Positions 53,678 to 62,872 of a DNA stretch of 64,000 nucleotides are shown in pieces. The stretch's first letter is position 1. Every line of letters starts with the position of its first letter. This stretch comes from Lacibacter cauensis (GTDB lineage Bacteria; Bacteroidota; Bacteroidia; Chitinophagales; Chitinophagaceae): contig NZ_VLLE01000002.1 of NCBI RefSeq assembly GCF_007830055.1, forward strand, positions 1,065,953-1,129,952, written 5' to 3'. The translations under genes and the position numbers were made by a program. The notes under the pieces are model-generated. The model made no database searches. It saw only the letters and a program-made list of their open reading frames with translations, and was not told where the DNA came from.

Positions 53678-54061
53678 TTAAAACGGCAGATCATCTGCTG
53701 CATCAGTCATTGCATCTGCGGGCTGAGATGTTGTCAGCATCATTGGTTTCAAGCCACCTCCATGCAGTTTGATGCGGCTGGCAGTAAAGGTCAATCTTGC
53801 TTTCACCTCACCTGCTTTGTTGGTCCAGGTGTCTGCAGCAATGCGCCCTGCACATTCCACTACAGTGCCTTTGGTTAAATACGGTGCTATACCGGCACTG
53901 AGCCAGTAGGCACAATTGATGTAGGTGACGTTCTTAACCAGCTCCCCGCTTTCTTTTGCTTTGTACGTGTCATTGATGGCAATGGAAAAGTTCACGACTT
54001 TTTTCCCTGTCTTTGTCTGGTTGACGCTTGCGTCTGCGGTCATTCTTCCGATGATTTCCAT
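53678..54061 (-). CDS. ssb: Single-stranded DNA-binding protein
   Basis: A 127-aa OB-fold protein with MEIIGRMTADASVNQTKTGK and KNVTYINCAYWLSAGIAPYL, followed by a variable linker and the acidic tip DDLPF that recruits partner proteins. It is an element-type SSB, standing at the head of the mobilisation module rather than in a chromosomal replication context. Confidence 0.93.
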   Translation of the reverse strand: MEIIGRMTADASVNQTKTGKKVVNFSIAINDTYKAKESGELVKNVTYINCAYWLSAGIAPYLTKGTVVECAGRIAADTWTNKAGEVKARLTFTASRIKLHGGGLKPMMLTTSQPADAMTDAADDLPF

Positions 54062-54485
54062 AACTGAAATTTTAGTGATGAATTAATGCTTGTTACATGC
54101 ATGCAGCTTCGCTTCATTCATGTACCCATAGCGACCAGACATTCGGACTGCGGCGGAGGAACAAGGTTTTTTAAATAAAATACAACCCCGCTGTATGAGC
54201 AGGTTCCGTGTAATCGGGTGGAGATTTTTTTGAAAACCGAAGGCGTTTACCGCAGCTGACGGATGATGGCACAAGACCTTGTTCCGCACAGAGCAGGGCA
54301 ATAATTTTGCGGCAAGGGTGAGTTGAATGCCCTCTGTTTATATGCGTATTTGCAAAGCACAAATCAAACTGCAGTTGTCGTGCTTTTAGTCACTTCACAG
54401 TATTTAAAAATAACCCAGGTAAAAGTGTTACAGGAAATTAACCAAAGTTAATTTTCAGCAATCTTATCCGAATGAAATTTACGGT
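54062..54485. other. Gene-free region with a 10-bp inverted repeat
   Basis: No gene is supported. GGAACAAGGT (54158-54167) and its reverse complement ACCTTGTTCC (54276-54285) are about 108 bases apart, with further partial matches at the edges. The region may contain the ssb promoter, a structured RNA or a replication/transfer site. Confidence 0.4.
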
Positions 54486-55088
54486 ATGAAAAAACTGCAC
54501 CGTATCTGCGGATTGATCCTTGTATGCTTTGTTGGCATCCACCTGTTCAATCATCTCTGCAGTTTATTGGGTGCGGACGCTCATCTGGCTGTCATGCAGC
54601 AATTGCGCAAAGTGTACAGAAATCCTTTTGTTGAAACAGTGTTACTGCTTGCTGTCATAATACAGATTATTTCCGGTTTACGCTTTGTTTGCAGTAAACA
54701 AAAACACAAATGGACAGGATATGCAAAATGGCAGGTTTGTTCCGGTTTTTACCTGGCGATCTTTTTATTCATTCATGTTGGGGCTGTGTTGGCAGGCAGA
54801 TATCTGCTAGGGCTTGATACCAACATTTATTTTGGCGCTGCCGGTCTCAACAGTTTTCCGGCCAACCTGTTTTTCATTCCCTATTATACTCTTGCGATTG
54901 CAGCTTTCTTTATTCACCTTGCAGCCCTGCATGCACAACGCATGCATAAAAATATCGCTGGTCTATCTGTTGCCATACAGACAAAACTGTTGGTCATTAC
55001 AGGTGTAATAATTGCCCTTACCGTCCTCTATGGAATGACCAACGGTTTTCGGGCTCTGCCTCTTCCGGCTTCCTACAACATTTTCTAA
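54486..55088 (+). CDS. Membrane protein, cytochrome-b-like (possible heme binder)
   Basis: A 200-aa protein with five hydrophobic helices and well-spaced His residues within them: GIHLFNHL, FLFIHVGAVL and FFIHLAALHAQ. The pattern resembles the four/five-helix heme b subunits of succinate dehydrogenase or fumarate reductase, but no flavoprotein or iron-sulfur partner lies nearby. The assignment is tentative. Confidence 0.65.
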   Translation: MKKLHRICGLILVCFVGIHLFNHLCSLLGADAHLAVMQQLRKVYRNPFVETVLLLAVIIQIISGLRFVCSKQKHKWTGYAKWQVCSGFYLAIFLFIHVGAVLAGRYLLGLDTNIYFGAAGLNSFPANLFFIPYYTLAIAAFFIHLAALHAQRMHKNIAGLSVAIQTKLLVITGVIIALTVLYGMTNGFRALPLPASYNIF

Positions 55089-55142
55089 ACAATAAGCCTT
55101 TTTCTATTTAACCACAATTATAAACTCCTACAACAAACAGTT

Positions 55143-55541
55143 ATGAAAGTACTGAACAACCTCTATGTTGCTGCCTGTTTTGTGATGCTGTTGGCATCCT
55201 GTAAAAAAGACAACAACGGCAACAATCAACAAAGCCGGGCAGTCCGTTATGAAATCAGTGGCAATTACACCGGCAAACTGAACATCGTGTATACCGATGA
55301 AACGGGCAATATTCAAACAGTGACAAACGTATCCTTACCCTGGAACAAATCGTTCACTGCTGGTGCTGCTGTACAGTCAGTAACACTAACTGCCAGCACG
55401 ACCAGTACCAGTACAGTTGGTGTAGCCGGTCAAACTGCAACAGCAAATCTTTTTATCGGAACAGTTTTAAAAAAAACCGTCACACAAACAGCTGATGCAA
55501 GCGGACGGATTCAATTCGGCAACTTCATCCATGTTTTCTGA
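55143..55541 (+). CDS. Small lipoprotein
   Basis: A 132-aa protein with lipobox LLASC, Cys at residue 20, followed by a KKDNN spacer. The rest is a Thr/Ser-rich beta-sandwich (VRYEISGNYTGKLNIVYTDE; LTASTTSTSTVGVAG). It probably sits in the outer membrane. No specific family is recognised; MmpS-like or fibronectin-like folds are possible. A terminator follows directly. Confidence 0.7.
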   Translation: MKVLNNLYVAACFVMLLASCKKDNNGNNQQSRAVRYEISGNYTGKLNIVYTDETGNIQTVTNVSLPWNKSFTAGAAVQSVTLTASTTSTSTVGVAGQTATANLFIGTVLKKTVTQTADASGRIQFGNFIHVF

Positions 55542-55556
55542 TCGCAGGATCTATTT

Positions 55557-55598
55557 ATCGAAAAGCGCCTTTCAATTAGAACGGTGCTTTTCGATTTT
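55557..55598 (+). terminator. Terminator after the small lipoprotein gene
   Basis: ATCGAAAAGCGCC (55557-55569) pairs with GGTGCTTTTCGAT (55583-55595) with one G-T pair, followed by TTT on the plus strand. Confidence 0.85.
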
Positions 55599-55734
55599 AT
55601 TCCGGTCAGTTAAAAAATCGGCATGCTTACTGTTCAATTATACAGCATGGGTATTTACAACCGGCTTCGTTAGGCTTATGAATAATAGCTGAAGTAAGTA
55701 ATCATTTCCGCTGCTGCGTTTCGCCAGCAACTTC

Positions 55735-56259
55735 TCAGTTATCAACAACTCTGTAAATGCTGACGTTGTTTTCACCGTATACTGTCGTTTTATCCAATAT
55801 CATCCCCATTTTAAGCGCAACTTTTATTGAGGCTGTATTCGACGGACTAATAATTGAAATCAAAGAAGGGAAAAACGAGTTTTCAAATGCATGCGTTTTA
55901 CACCTGATGGCAGCTTCCGTTGCATACCCTTTATTCCAATAAGCCGGCAGGATGGAATAGCCGACTTCCAGTTCGATCAGACCGTCTACTCTTTGTTGTA
56001 TTAAACCACAATGACCAATTAAACAACCGGAAACTTTATCAAGCAATGCATTCATTCCTCCTTCTCCACGTTCATACCGGTTAAACTGTTTTTCATACCA
56101 TTTGCTACAGGCAATTTCAGGCTTCTCGGCCTGCATGATCCAGTGCCTGGATGTTTCAGGAGTGATAAAAAAAGGCAACCACGCTTCATAGTGTAAACGG
56201 TTAACTGCTCTGAAGAAAAGTCGTTCCGTCTCCTGCCCATCCAATAAAAAATTATTCAT
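55735..56259 (-). CDS. GNAT-family N-acetyltransferase (RimJ/RimL-like)
   Basis: A 174-aa protein with the GNAT acetyl-CoA region GYSILPAYWNKGYATEAAIR and the late motif ISPSNTASIKVALKMGM, as in RimJ/RimL-type enzymes that acetylate protein N-termini or antibiotics. No signal peptide. It is a lone leftward gene. The true substrate is unknown. Confidence 0.88.
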   Translation of the reverse strand: MNNFLLDGQETERLFFRAVNRLHYEAWLPFFITPETSRHWIMQAEKPEIACSKWYEKQFNRYERGEGGMNALLDKVSGCLIGHCGLIQQRVDGLIELEVGYSILPAYWNKGYATEAAIRCKTHAFENSFFPSLISIISPSNTASIKVALKMGMILDKTTVYGENNVSIYRVVDN

Positions 56260-56520
56260 ACGAACCGTATTTGCTGTTAACTATCTTTCAAGATCACGCT
56301 GAAATATTTCAAACTTCGATCTCATTGAGATAAAGGTTAAATCTGCTTACGCTGTATTTTACAACAAAAATTGATTTTGAAATCAACAGTAGTGATCTAT
56401 CTTTTTTCAAAAAAAAATAGTTGCGAACAAACCTTTCCTGCCTCCTCAAGCGGTTGATGCTAACCGTTTTTATTCCTTGCGCTTTTGACGTTGTTTTTTG
56501 TGACTTCCGATTTTCTTCTG

Positions 56521-57342
56521 CTAATAACTAAAACCCAGTTTAATTTTATACCGGTAAACCCGTCCATTAATTTCCTGTTCAAGTTTTAATACCTCCTTCG
56601 TTCGCTTACTGATCCAGAAAACTTCTTTGTTCCCTTGGGTTTCATGTATCAACAACCAGCAATCAATCTGCTGATCGTTATATCCGGTCAACGTCCCCGA
56701 TCCACTAACTGTATAAGCAACCTCTTTTACGCCTGAAGGGGTACCCGGATCATAAAAAGGCAGGATGAAGGTCAAGCCGTTTTTAAAAGGCAGCAGAGGA
56801 AATGTTTCCAGATCAAGATGCCAGTTCAGAAAGTAAGGAGCATGTTGTGCAGATTCAAATCCTTTGCGGATGAGTTGTTCCCGTTGAGCAGTATCAGCAG
56901 CACTTAGCTGTTTGCCATTGTAAAGAAGCGCTCCGTTGATAAAATCAACAATCGTTTCGGTCGTTGTTTTTACCGGGGCACCTCTTGATGCGGCTGTTTT
57001 CCACCAAGATTGATGGTAAAGTGGTTTCATCGTCACTGCATCACAACGTGAAACCACCTTGTGCATCACACTATCCTGATCCTCCCACTCCTGGCTGATT
57101 TCAATAACAGGCAACCCGTTGTGAATGGTTCGTTTAATTGTCCTGGTCCAGAATTGTGTCAGGATACGCACACTATCCTTTTTCATTTTCGCATAAACCA
57201 GATAGCGGTGCGTTCCTTCCCGCAATACACCTGTTTGCAGGTGTTGCTTTGTTATACGGATCGTGTCACTTTTTTGTGCATGCAAAGGGTTTGTATAAAC
57301 AAGTGCAGTAATCAAACCCACCAACAAGAAGAAGTCTTTCAT
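56521..57342 (-). CDS. Secreted protein, DUF3108-like
   Basis: A 273-aa protein with signal peptide ending NPLHAQ. The mature part has an extended beta pattern (GTHRYLVYAKMKKDSVRIL; YTVSGSGTLTGYNDQQIDCW; VFWISKRTKEVLKLEQEING) like DUF3108 proteins, which may bind lipids or glycans in the periplasm. No catalytic motif is seen. It is a lone leftward gene. Confidence 0.65.
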   Translation of the reverse strand: MKDFFLLVGLITALVYTNPLHAQKSDTIRITKQHLQTGVLREGTHRYLVYAKMKKDSVRILTQFWTRTIKRTIHNGLPVIEISQEWEDQDSVMHKVVSRCDAVTMKPLYHQSWWKTAASRGAPVKTTTETIVDFINGALLYNGKQLSAADTAQREQLIRKGFESAQHAPYFLNWHLDLETFPLLPFKNGLTFILPFYDPGTPSGVKEVAYTVSGSGTLTGYNDQQIDCWLLIHETQGNKEVFWISKRTKEVLKLEQEINGRVYRYKIKLGFSY

Positions 57343-57634
57343 CTGTAATGATTTTATAAGTTATAATGATCCAGGAAAGACCCTTGCCAACCGGGTATCA
57401 CTTCCTGCATTATACAGCATTTAAAAATAGATGAGCAGTGATCGCAGCTAGAAAACAATCTACCAATCAGCCTCTGCTGTCAACATAAAGCTGTTCTGAG
57501 CGAACAGGGTAAAAGAACATTTTCGGAATCGGTCAAAAAAAACAACAGCAACAATAGATAGCGCAAAAACAGATTTACATTGTTGCACTCATCAGCAAGA
57601 TGTCACTTGTGCTGTTTATTTAAAAAAATCCTTA

Positions 57635-59317
57635 CTATCTTATTTTCTTTCCTTCTGTTTTGTCTGCACCCTGAGAAAAAGTAAGACTGTTCACCACTCC
57701 TTCAGGGCTTTGATTGAATACAATTCGGGCTCCGATTTCCCGGATAAAAAAACGATTGTCTGCTTCCGCAATAAGTTCCACTTCCGGTTGTCCCGAAGCC
57801 TTTGCAAAAAGGCGGTCCTTTTTCAGGGTAATTTCAATTTGAAAACCCGGTTGTAGTTCATAAACACCGGTATACCTGCTGAGGATTTTTGGTGTGAGCA
57901 CGATGGCTTCTTTTTCTGTGAAGGGCTTTTTATCCGTTTCTACACCAATACTTTTACTAATCCGTTCTTCATAGAGTACTTGCCGTTTGCCATTTTTGAA
58001 AGAGAATTTGTAAGTCGCCAGACTATTTTCAAGGCGATAGACGTTCGCTGATAATGGTACCAATGCTTTCGGGCGCCCTCCTTCACGTTTACTGTAGAGC
58101 ACTCCCTTTTCCAGCGTTATAAAGCGAACCACATCTTCAAATTGATAAGCGCCTTCCCATTTCTTCAAATCGTTCTCCTTAAGGGAAACAGCAACATCAC
58201 TTGTGATGGGTTTGCCCAAAAGAGTAGCAACAGCTTTTAGAGTGATCATTTCTGCACCCACCCCATCATCACGATTGGACAACACGATTGCATAAATATC
58301 TTTTTGCGGAACATAGATACCTGCTGTTGTAAAACCATTCATGCCTCCCGGATGTTCGACTGTAGAAATTCCTTCAATTTCATTGACATACCAACCATAT
58401 CCATAATTGGAATATGTTCCGTTATTTAAACGATAGTTTGTAAACGCAAGCTGTTTTGTACGTTCTGTTATCAATAAATTATTATGCATCGCTCTGTTCC
58501 ATCGAAACATATCATCAATGGTAGACATCAATGAACCGGCAGCATAAGGCACAGTGGTACTCATGTACTCCGCATTTTCATAATTACCTTCATATAACTG
58601 GTAACCGTTTGCCCTGTTGGGAATGATTTTATACGTATCTGCATACGAGGAGTTCTTCATACCGAGTCTGTCAAAAATAATCTTCTGGATAAAATCATTA
58701 TAGCTCATACCAGACAATTGCTCGATGATATAACCCAACAGCACATACCCTGAATTACTGTAAGCAAATCGTTCACCCGGTTTAAAATCCAGGGGTTGAC
58801 TTTTGAATACAGCAATGATTTCTTCCGGTGTCATATCAAGCCTTGTTTTGGTTCTGAATTCAGGTAAGTTGGTATAACTCTTAATACCGGAGGTATGATT
58901 CAGCAAATGATGCAGTGTAATTTCATTTCCCCTTGGGAAATCTGCGATGTACTTGGATAAAGGATCCTTCAGGCTGAGTTTACCCTGTTCCATCAACATC
59001 AAAACAGCCACGCTTGTAAACTGTTTGGTAATAGAAGCCAACTGCAACACCGTTTCAGGTTTCATCTGCACGTTCAACTCCAGGTTCGCCATACCAAACG
59101 CCTTTCTGTAAAGAATAGTATCAGCTTTCGCAAGCAACACTGTTGCTCCGGGTGAATGAGCGGGATAAGCCTGGTTGAAAACAGCATCGAGAGTTGCTTC
59201 GATATTCGTAGTGAATACATTGCGCAAGGGCAACTCTTTCACGGCTGTATTCTTCGTTCCCTGTCCCCATAGTATCTGCGCTGCTAAAAGTGTCATATAT
59301 ATGCAAATCGATTTCAT
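57635..59317 (-). CDS. Serine hydrolase, class C beta-lactamase/PBP4* family
   Basis: A 560-aa exported hydrolase with signal peptide ending ILWGQ. The active-site triad of the family is visible: Ser in LASITKQFTS (SxxK, about residue 96), Tyr-Ser-Asn in FAYSNSGYVLLG (about 184) and HPGGMNG near 322 in place of KTG. The extra C-terminal 170 residues form a lipocalin-like domain often found in these proteins. Substrate may be peptidoglycan peptides or small esters; antibiotic hydrolysis is not implied. Confidence 0.87.
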   Translation of the reverse strand: MKSICIYMTLLAAQILWGQGTKNTAVKELPLRNVFTTNIEATLDAVFNQAYPAHSPGATVLLAKADTILYRKAFGMANLELNVQMKPETVLQLASITKQFTSVAVLMLMEQGKLSLKDPLSKYIADFPRGNEITLHHLLNHTSGIKSYTNLPEFRTKTRLDMTPEEIIAVFKSQPLDFKPGERFAYSNSGYVLLGYIIEQLSGMSYNDFIQKIIFDRLGMKNSSYADTYKIIPNRANGYQLYEGNYENAEYMSTTVPYAAGSLMSTIDDMFRWNRAMHNNLLITERTKQLAFTNYRLNNGTYSNYGYGWYVNEIEGISTVEHPGGMNGFTTAGIYVPQKDIYAIVLSNRDDGVGAEMITLKAVATLLGKPITSDVAVSLKENDLKKWEGAYQFEDVVRFITLEKGVLYSKREGGRPKALVPLSANVYRLENSLATYKFSFKNGKRQVLYEERISKSIGVETDKKPFTEKEAIVLTPKILSRYTGVYELQPGFQIEITLKKDRLFAKASGQPEVELIAEADNRFFIREIGARIVFNQSPEGVVNSLTFSQGADKTEGKKIR

Positions 59318-59432
59318 TGATGGATGATTTATACGTTTGTTATAAAAGTGTTGAATTGGTTTTGTTCAGACAATAAGCTGCCTGCTTCACCCGGTGAAGT
59401 GTGTAATGCTGTAACAAGAAGCCGTGTAAAAT

Positions 59433-59888
59433 CTATCTGTCGGTCTTACGCAGATAAAGGAAATAAGCCAGATAACTCAGCCCAAGAGACATGGCCATAA
59501 TCGCCAGCGAATGAAGATCAACAGGAGCTGTAAAATAAGTCAGTAACAGACCGAGGCCCAAGCCCAGAAACAAAATGGAGAGTTTAACCACTTCGTTTTG
59601 TTTTTCATGTTCATTTTTCGCTGATAAATAAGCGGTGAGCTGCTCCTGCATTCCTCTTTCAATCAGTTTATTTTTTAAACGAAAATCCAAAAAGTATTTA
59701 ATCAGCGAAGTGAGGATTACGAGCAAAAAACTGATAAATAAAACAGGCAGCAGGATCTCTGCACGGGATGCGGATAAAGGCAGATCAGCAACAGGCGAAC
59801 CGGCATCTGTTACAGGGTTCGTTTGTTGAGCAAAAGCCGTTGCGGTTGTCGAAAGACCAATCAGCAATAGTATGGTTAATTTTTTCAT
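59433..59888 (-). CDS. Membrane protein, DUF6249-like, of the sigma-factor operon
   Basis: A 151-aa protein with signal peptide (ATAFAQ), one membrane helix near residues 47-68, a charged middle (LKNKLIERGMQEQLTAYL) and two further helices. The pattern resembles DUF6249 proteins. It is the last gene after sigma and anti-sigma and may be a target or sensor of that pair. Confidence 0.65.
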   Translation of the reverse strand: MKKLTILLLIGLSTTATAFAQQTNPVTDAGSPVADLPLSASRAEILLPVLFISFLLVILTSLIKYFLDFRLKNKLIERGMQEQLTAYLSAKNEHEKQNEVVKLSILFLGLGLGLLLTYFTAPVDLHSLAIMAMSLGLSYLAYFLYLRKTDR

Positions 59889-59928
59889 GTTAAGATGCTT
59901 TTTAAATTCTACTCTATCAGACAGTGAT

Positions 59929-60399
59929 CTACAGTTTCGGTTGCAAATTATTTTTGAATAACTGTTCCTCTTTTGACTTGTATTGCCGCTTCAGGTCAGT
60001 CCATAAAAAAAGAAATACAGCAACAGCTGTCCCGGTAAACAAAAGCGATGTGATCAAAGACTGTGAACGAAAAACTGCAAGAACAGCCGGGATAAAAGGG
60101 ATGGAAAATGAACCAATGATAACCACTAAAAAAAGCAAGCCACCCCAATAAAACAATGCCTTCCTTTTCTGTTTCTTCTGTGCGTAATGCACAACAGCTT
60201 CCATCACCAATGCTGTACTGTCAAAAGCATACGGTTCTGTTTCAACCTCCTTTATATGTGTGAACAACAGCCGGTATTCTTCAAGCCGTTTCCTGCAATC
60301 CGGACAAAACCGGAGGTGTGTATCCACCATATCATCCTGCTGTAGTTCGTTTAACAGACAGGCCTGCAGTAGTTCATCTGACAAATGGTTACTGTTCAT
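59929..60399 (-). CDS. Anti-sigma factor with zinc-finger-like N-terminus
   Basis: A 156-aa protein. The N-terminus has a partial zinc-binding anti-sigma motif HLRFCPDCRKRLEEY (H-x3-C-x2-C). Two membrane helices follow near residues 80-105 and 112-133, with a short cytoplasmic or periplasmic tail. It starts 2 bases after the sigma gene stop, the standard arrangement for a sigma/anti-sigma pair that responds to a membrane signal. Confidence 0.85.
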   Translation of the reverse strand: MNSNHLSDELLQACLLNELQQDDMVDTHLRFCPDCRKRLEEYRLLFTHIKEVETEPYAFDSTALVMEAVVHYAQKKQKRKALFYWGGLLFLVVIIGSFSIPFIPAVLAVFRSQSLITSLLFTGTAVAVFLFLWTDLKRQYKSKEEQLFKNNLQPKL

Positions 60400-60401
60400 G
60401 T

Positions 60402-60968
60402 TTACTGATTTTTATATTGTTGCTCAATGCTGTCTTTGAGGATTTTCCTAGCTCGATACAGATAACTTTTGATAGTACCTTCCGGCAATTCGGTTATTAC
60501 TGCAATTTCCTGATTGGACAATTCTTCCAGATGATAAAGGGTGATCAGTGTTTTATACAAGGGCGGAAGTTTTCCAATTGCTTCATGCAGTATTTCAACC
60601 GCTTCTGCTTTGATCGTTTCCTGCTCCGGGTGTTCGTTGAGATGACTGATCTCTTCAATAGCCCCTTCGATTCCTGTAACAGGAATTTTCTTTTTTTGCA
60701 GAAAATTCACGGTTGTATTGTAGGCAATGTTTGCAATCCAGGTTGATAATTTTGATTTAAACTGAAACGAAGCCAGATTCCGGTATGCTTTCAGATAAAT
60801 CTCCTGTACAAGATCTTTCCGGTCATCAACATTGGACGTCATTTTATTGACAATCTGCATCACCAGCTTTTCAGTACTTTTTACTACAACAGCAAAAGCC
60901 TGAACATTTCCATTCAGGATATCGGTAACAACTGCTTTGTCAGTAAGATGACCGCTTTCATTTTGCAT
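60402..60968 (-). CDS. ECF-family RNA polymerase sigma factor
   Basis: A 188-aa sigma-70 factor of the extracytoplasmic type. Region 2 contains DRKDLVQEIYLKAYRNLASF then FKSKLSTWIANIAYNTTVNF, and region 4 contains LPPLYKTLITLYHLEELSNQ followed by PEGTIKSYLYRARKIL. It directly precedes its anti-sigma factor. Its regulon is unknown but probably includes this operon. Confidence 0.93.
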   Translation of the reverse strand: MQNESGHLTDKAVVTDILNGNVQAFAVVVKSTEKLVMQIVNKMTSNVDDRKDLVQEIYLKAYRNLASFQFKSKLSTWIANIAYNTTVNFLQKKKIPVTGIEGAIEEISHLNEHPEQETIKAEAVEILHEAIGKLPPLYKTLITLYHLEELSNQEIAVITELPEGTIKSYLYRARKILKDSIEQQYKNQ

Positions 60969-61162
60969 ATTTGTTCATTAGACCGGCTTCTGTTTGATCG
61001 GTTGCAAAATAATTGCTTTTTCTTATTCCGGTGCTGAGCGGTGCCTTGGGCTTTTATCACCCGAAAAGACTTAGCGATGTAAAAAAAATTGCAGCCTTTC
61101 CGATCCAAACCTCCATCCTATTTTATTCCCCGCCTTCCTCCTTTAACAGACCGAGCAACTGT

Positions 61163-61199
61163 AAAAAAGAAAAGGGATAAAGCAATTGCCTTATCCCTT
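61163..61199 (-). terminator. Terminator of the broken gene at 61253
   Basis: AAGGGATAA (61172-61180) pairs with TTATCCCTT (61191-61199), with an inner GC/GC pair, and is followed on the minus strand by a T-rich tail (61171-61163). Confidence 0.8.
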
Positions 61200-61252
61200 C
61201 AACTGAATGCATCCTCCGTTACTGCTACATTCATTTACCATTACAGGTTCAT

Positions 61253-62047
61253 TTATCGGTTACGCAGGAGCAATGCACTTGCTGCAGCGGCTACGACTAA
61301 TTTGTGTGTTGAACCCGTTTCACTAAAAAACGAGAATGAAGCATTGAACAGATCAACCACCCCAATAACTTGTTCCCGATAGTGAAAGGAGTACCCTCCA
61401 GTCACTTTAACCACTTCCTGTTCATTTGTTCGTGACTTTCCTGCTTTGATAAACAAAGGTTCAATGGTGATGCTGTACTTTTTATTGGTTACAAATCCAT
61501 TCTCAAGAGGCATCCCCTCCCGAATGGTTGCAGCAATTACACCATCGGGCGTTGCTCGATTGTAGCCCATTTCAACATACCATTCGTCCATCGTTGTTTT
61601 TGCCGGAGGAATAAAAGCAGCACTGAATTTTGAGCTTTGCTGACTGGCAATGGAAAAATCAGCTTTTTCACCTGCCTTGTAATTTGTACGCTTACCAAGA
61701 TATTGCCGGGAACAGAAAACCAAAAAAGCATTCGCTGTATCAGCGATACCGAAATGATACGAATCAGATGTTTTAGAAACACTATCATTCACTTCCAATC
61801 CGGTATTCGAAAGCAAACTTCTTCTCGTTGCTTCAGCAGAAAAGTCAGCACCAGGCGTTTAATCAAACAAATCAGCACTGATAAGCCAACCTTCTTTAAT
61901 TGCACCTGAAAATGAATGATCAAATTTAAGCCTGCGTTTCGTACCTGTAATCCCTTTCCGAATAATAATAATCCGGTCACAGCAATATTTAAAATTGTTA
62001 CACTCTATTTTTTCTCTATCAGTCACAGATACGGCTATCATTTTCAT
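61253..62047 (-). pseudogene. Hypothetical gene interrupted by an in-frame TAA
   Basis: One frame runs from the ATG at 62045-62047 to the stop at 61253, broken only by the TAA at 61859-61861. Before it come 62 residues (MKMIAVSVTDREKIE ... KEGWLISADLFD); after it the same frame continues with TPGADFSAEATRRSLLSN and 187 more codons. Both halves look like one soluble protein of about 264 aa with beta-rich sequence (YHFGIADTANAFLVF; GGYSFHYREQVIGVVDLF). A TTG at 61816 could start a shorter product. The family is not recognised. A sequencing error, a nonsense mutation or recoding would all explain it. Confidence 0.65.
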
Positions 62048-62164
62048 TCAGAGCATTATCGAATTCTGATTGAATAAACGAAATGTCAACGAATGAAATT
62101 TAAACAAGGTCAACCTTATACTTTTTACTACAGATTTTTGAATGAATGCTTCTCCCAAAAACAA

Positions 62165-62872
62165 TCACTGTTTCAAATACTGTTCAACGCCTGTTTTAAA
62201 ACTTTCACCCACCGGAATGGCGATCTTTCCCAACTCAATCATATTGGCCGTAAGCGTTGTAATCGATTTCTTATTGACAATATAGGATTTATGAATACGA
62301 ATAAAATTACCCGATAGCTCACCTTCAATCTGACTGATCCTGTATTTAATCATCAGCTTCTTTTCATGCCTGAAATGAATTTGTATAAAGTCCCTGATAC
62401 TTTCAATATAGACAATTTCGCTTTCGTTAAACTGGTAGATTTTTGTTCCTGATTTAATTGACAGATAAATATCGCCTGTTACGATAGCTTCAGCCGGTAG
62501 TGAGCGGTTGTAATTATGGTTTCTGCGCCAAAACCGTTCAACAGCGGCAAGAAACCGCTCAAAAGAAATTGGTTTCAACAGGTAATCAACAATATCCAGA
62601 TCGTATCCTTCTACTGCATATTCACGATGAGCCGTCGTAATGATTACAGCAGGTGGTGATTGCAATGCTTTTAAAAAATCAATACCCGTAATGCGTGGCA
62701 TCTGTATATCTAAAAACAAAAGCTCTACACGGTGCTGCTTGAGAAAGGATGAAGCTTCAACTGCATTGGTGCACGTTCCCGCCAGCAGCAGATTATCCAT
62801 TTCACTGACGTGCTTTTTTAATAACTGCACGGCCAATGGCTCATCATCAACTATTAAACAAGTGGCTTTCAA
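62165..62872 (-). CDS. LytTR-family response regulator (second pair)
   Basis: A 235-aa regulator with receiver acidic pair in CLIVDDEP, phospho-acceptor Asp55 in LLFLDIQMPRITG, Lys in DYLLKPISF, and a C-terminal LytTR domain (IVYIESIRDFIQIHF; GNFIRIHKSYIVNKKSI). The only in-frame start is TTG at 62870-62872, which overlaps the kinase stop as TTGA, so translation probably depends on the kinase gene. Confidence 0.92.
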   Translation of the reverse strand: MKATCLIVDDEPLAVQLLKKHVSEMDNLLLAGTCTNAVEASSFLKQHRVELLFLDIQMPRITGIDFLKALQSPPAVIITTAHREYAVEGYDLDIVDYLLKPISFERFLAAVERFWRRNHNYNRSLPAEAIVTGDIYLSIKSGTKIYQFNESEIVYIESIRDFIQIHFRHEKKLMIKYRISQIEGELSGNFIRIHKSYIVNKKSITTLTANMIELGKIAIPVGESFKTGVEQYLKQ

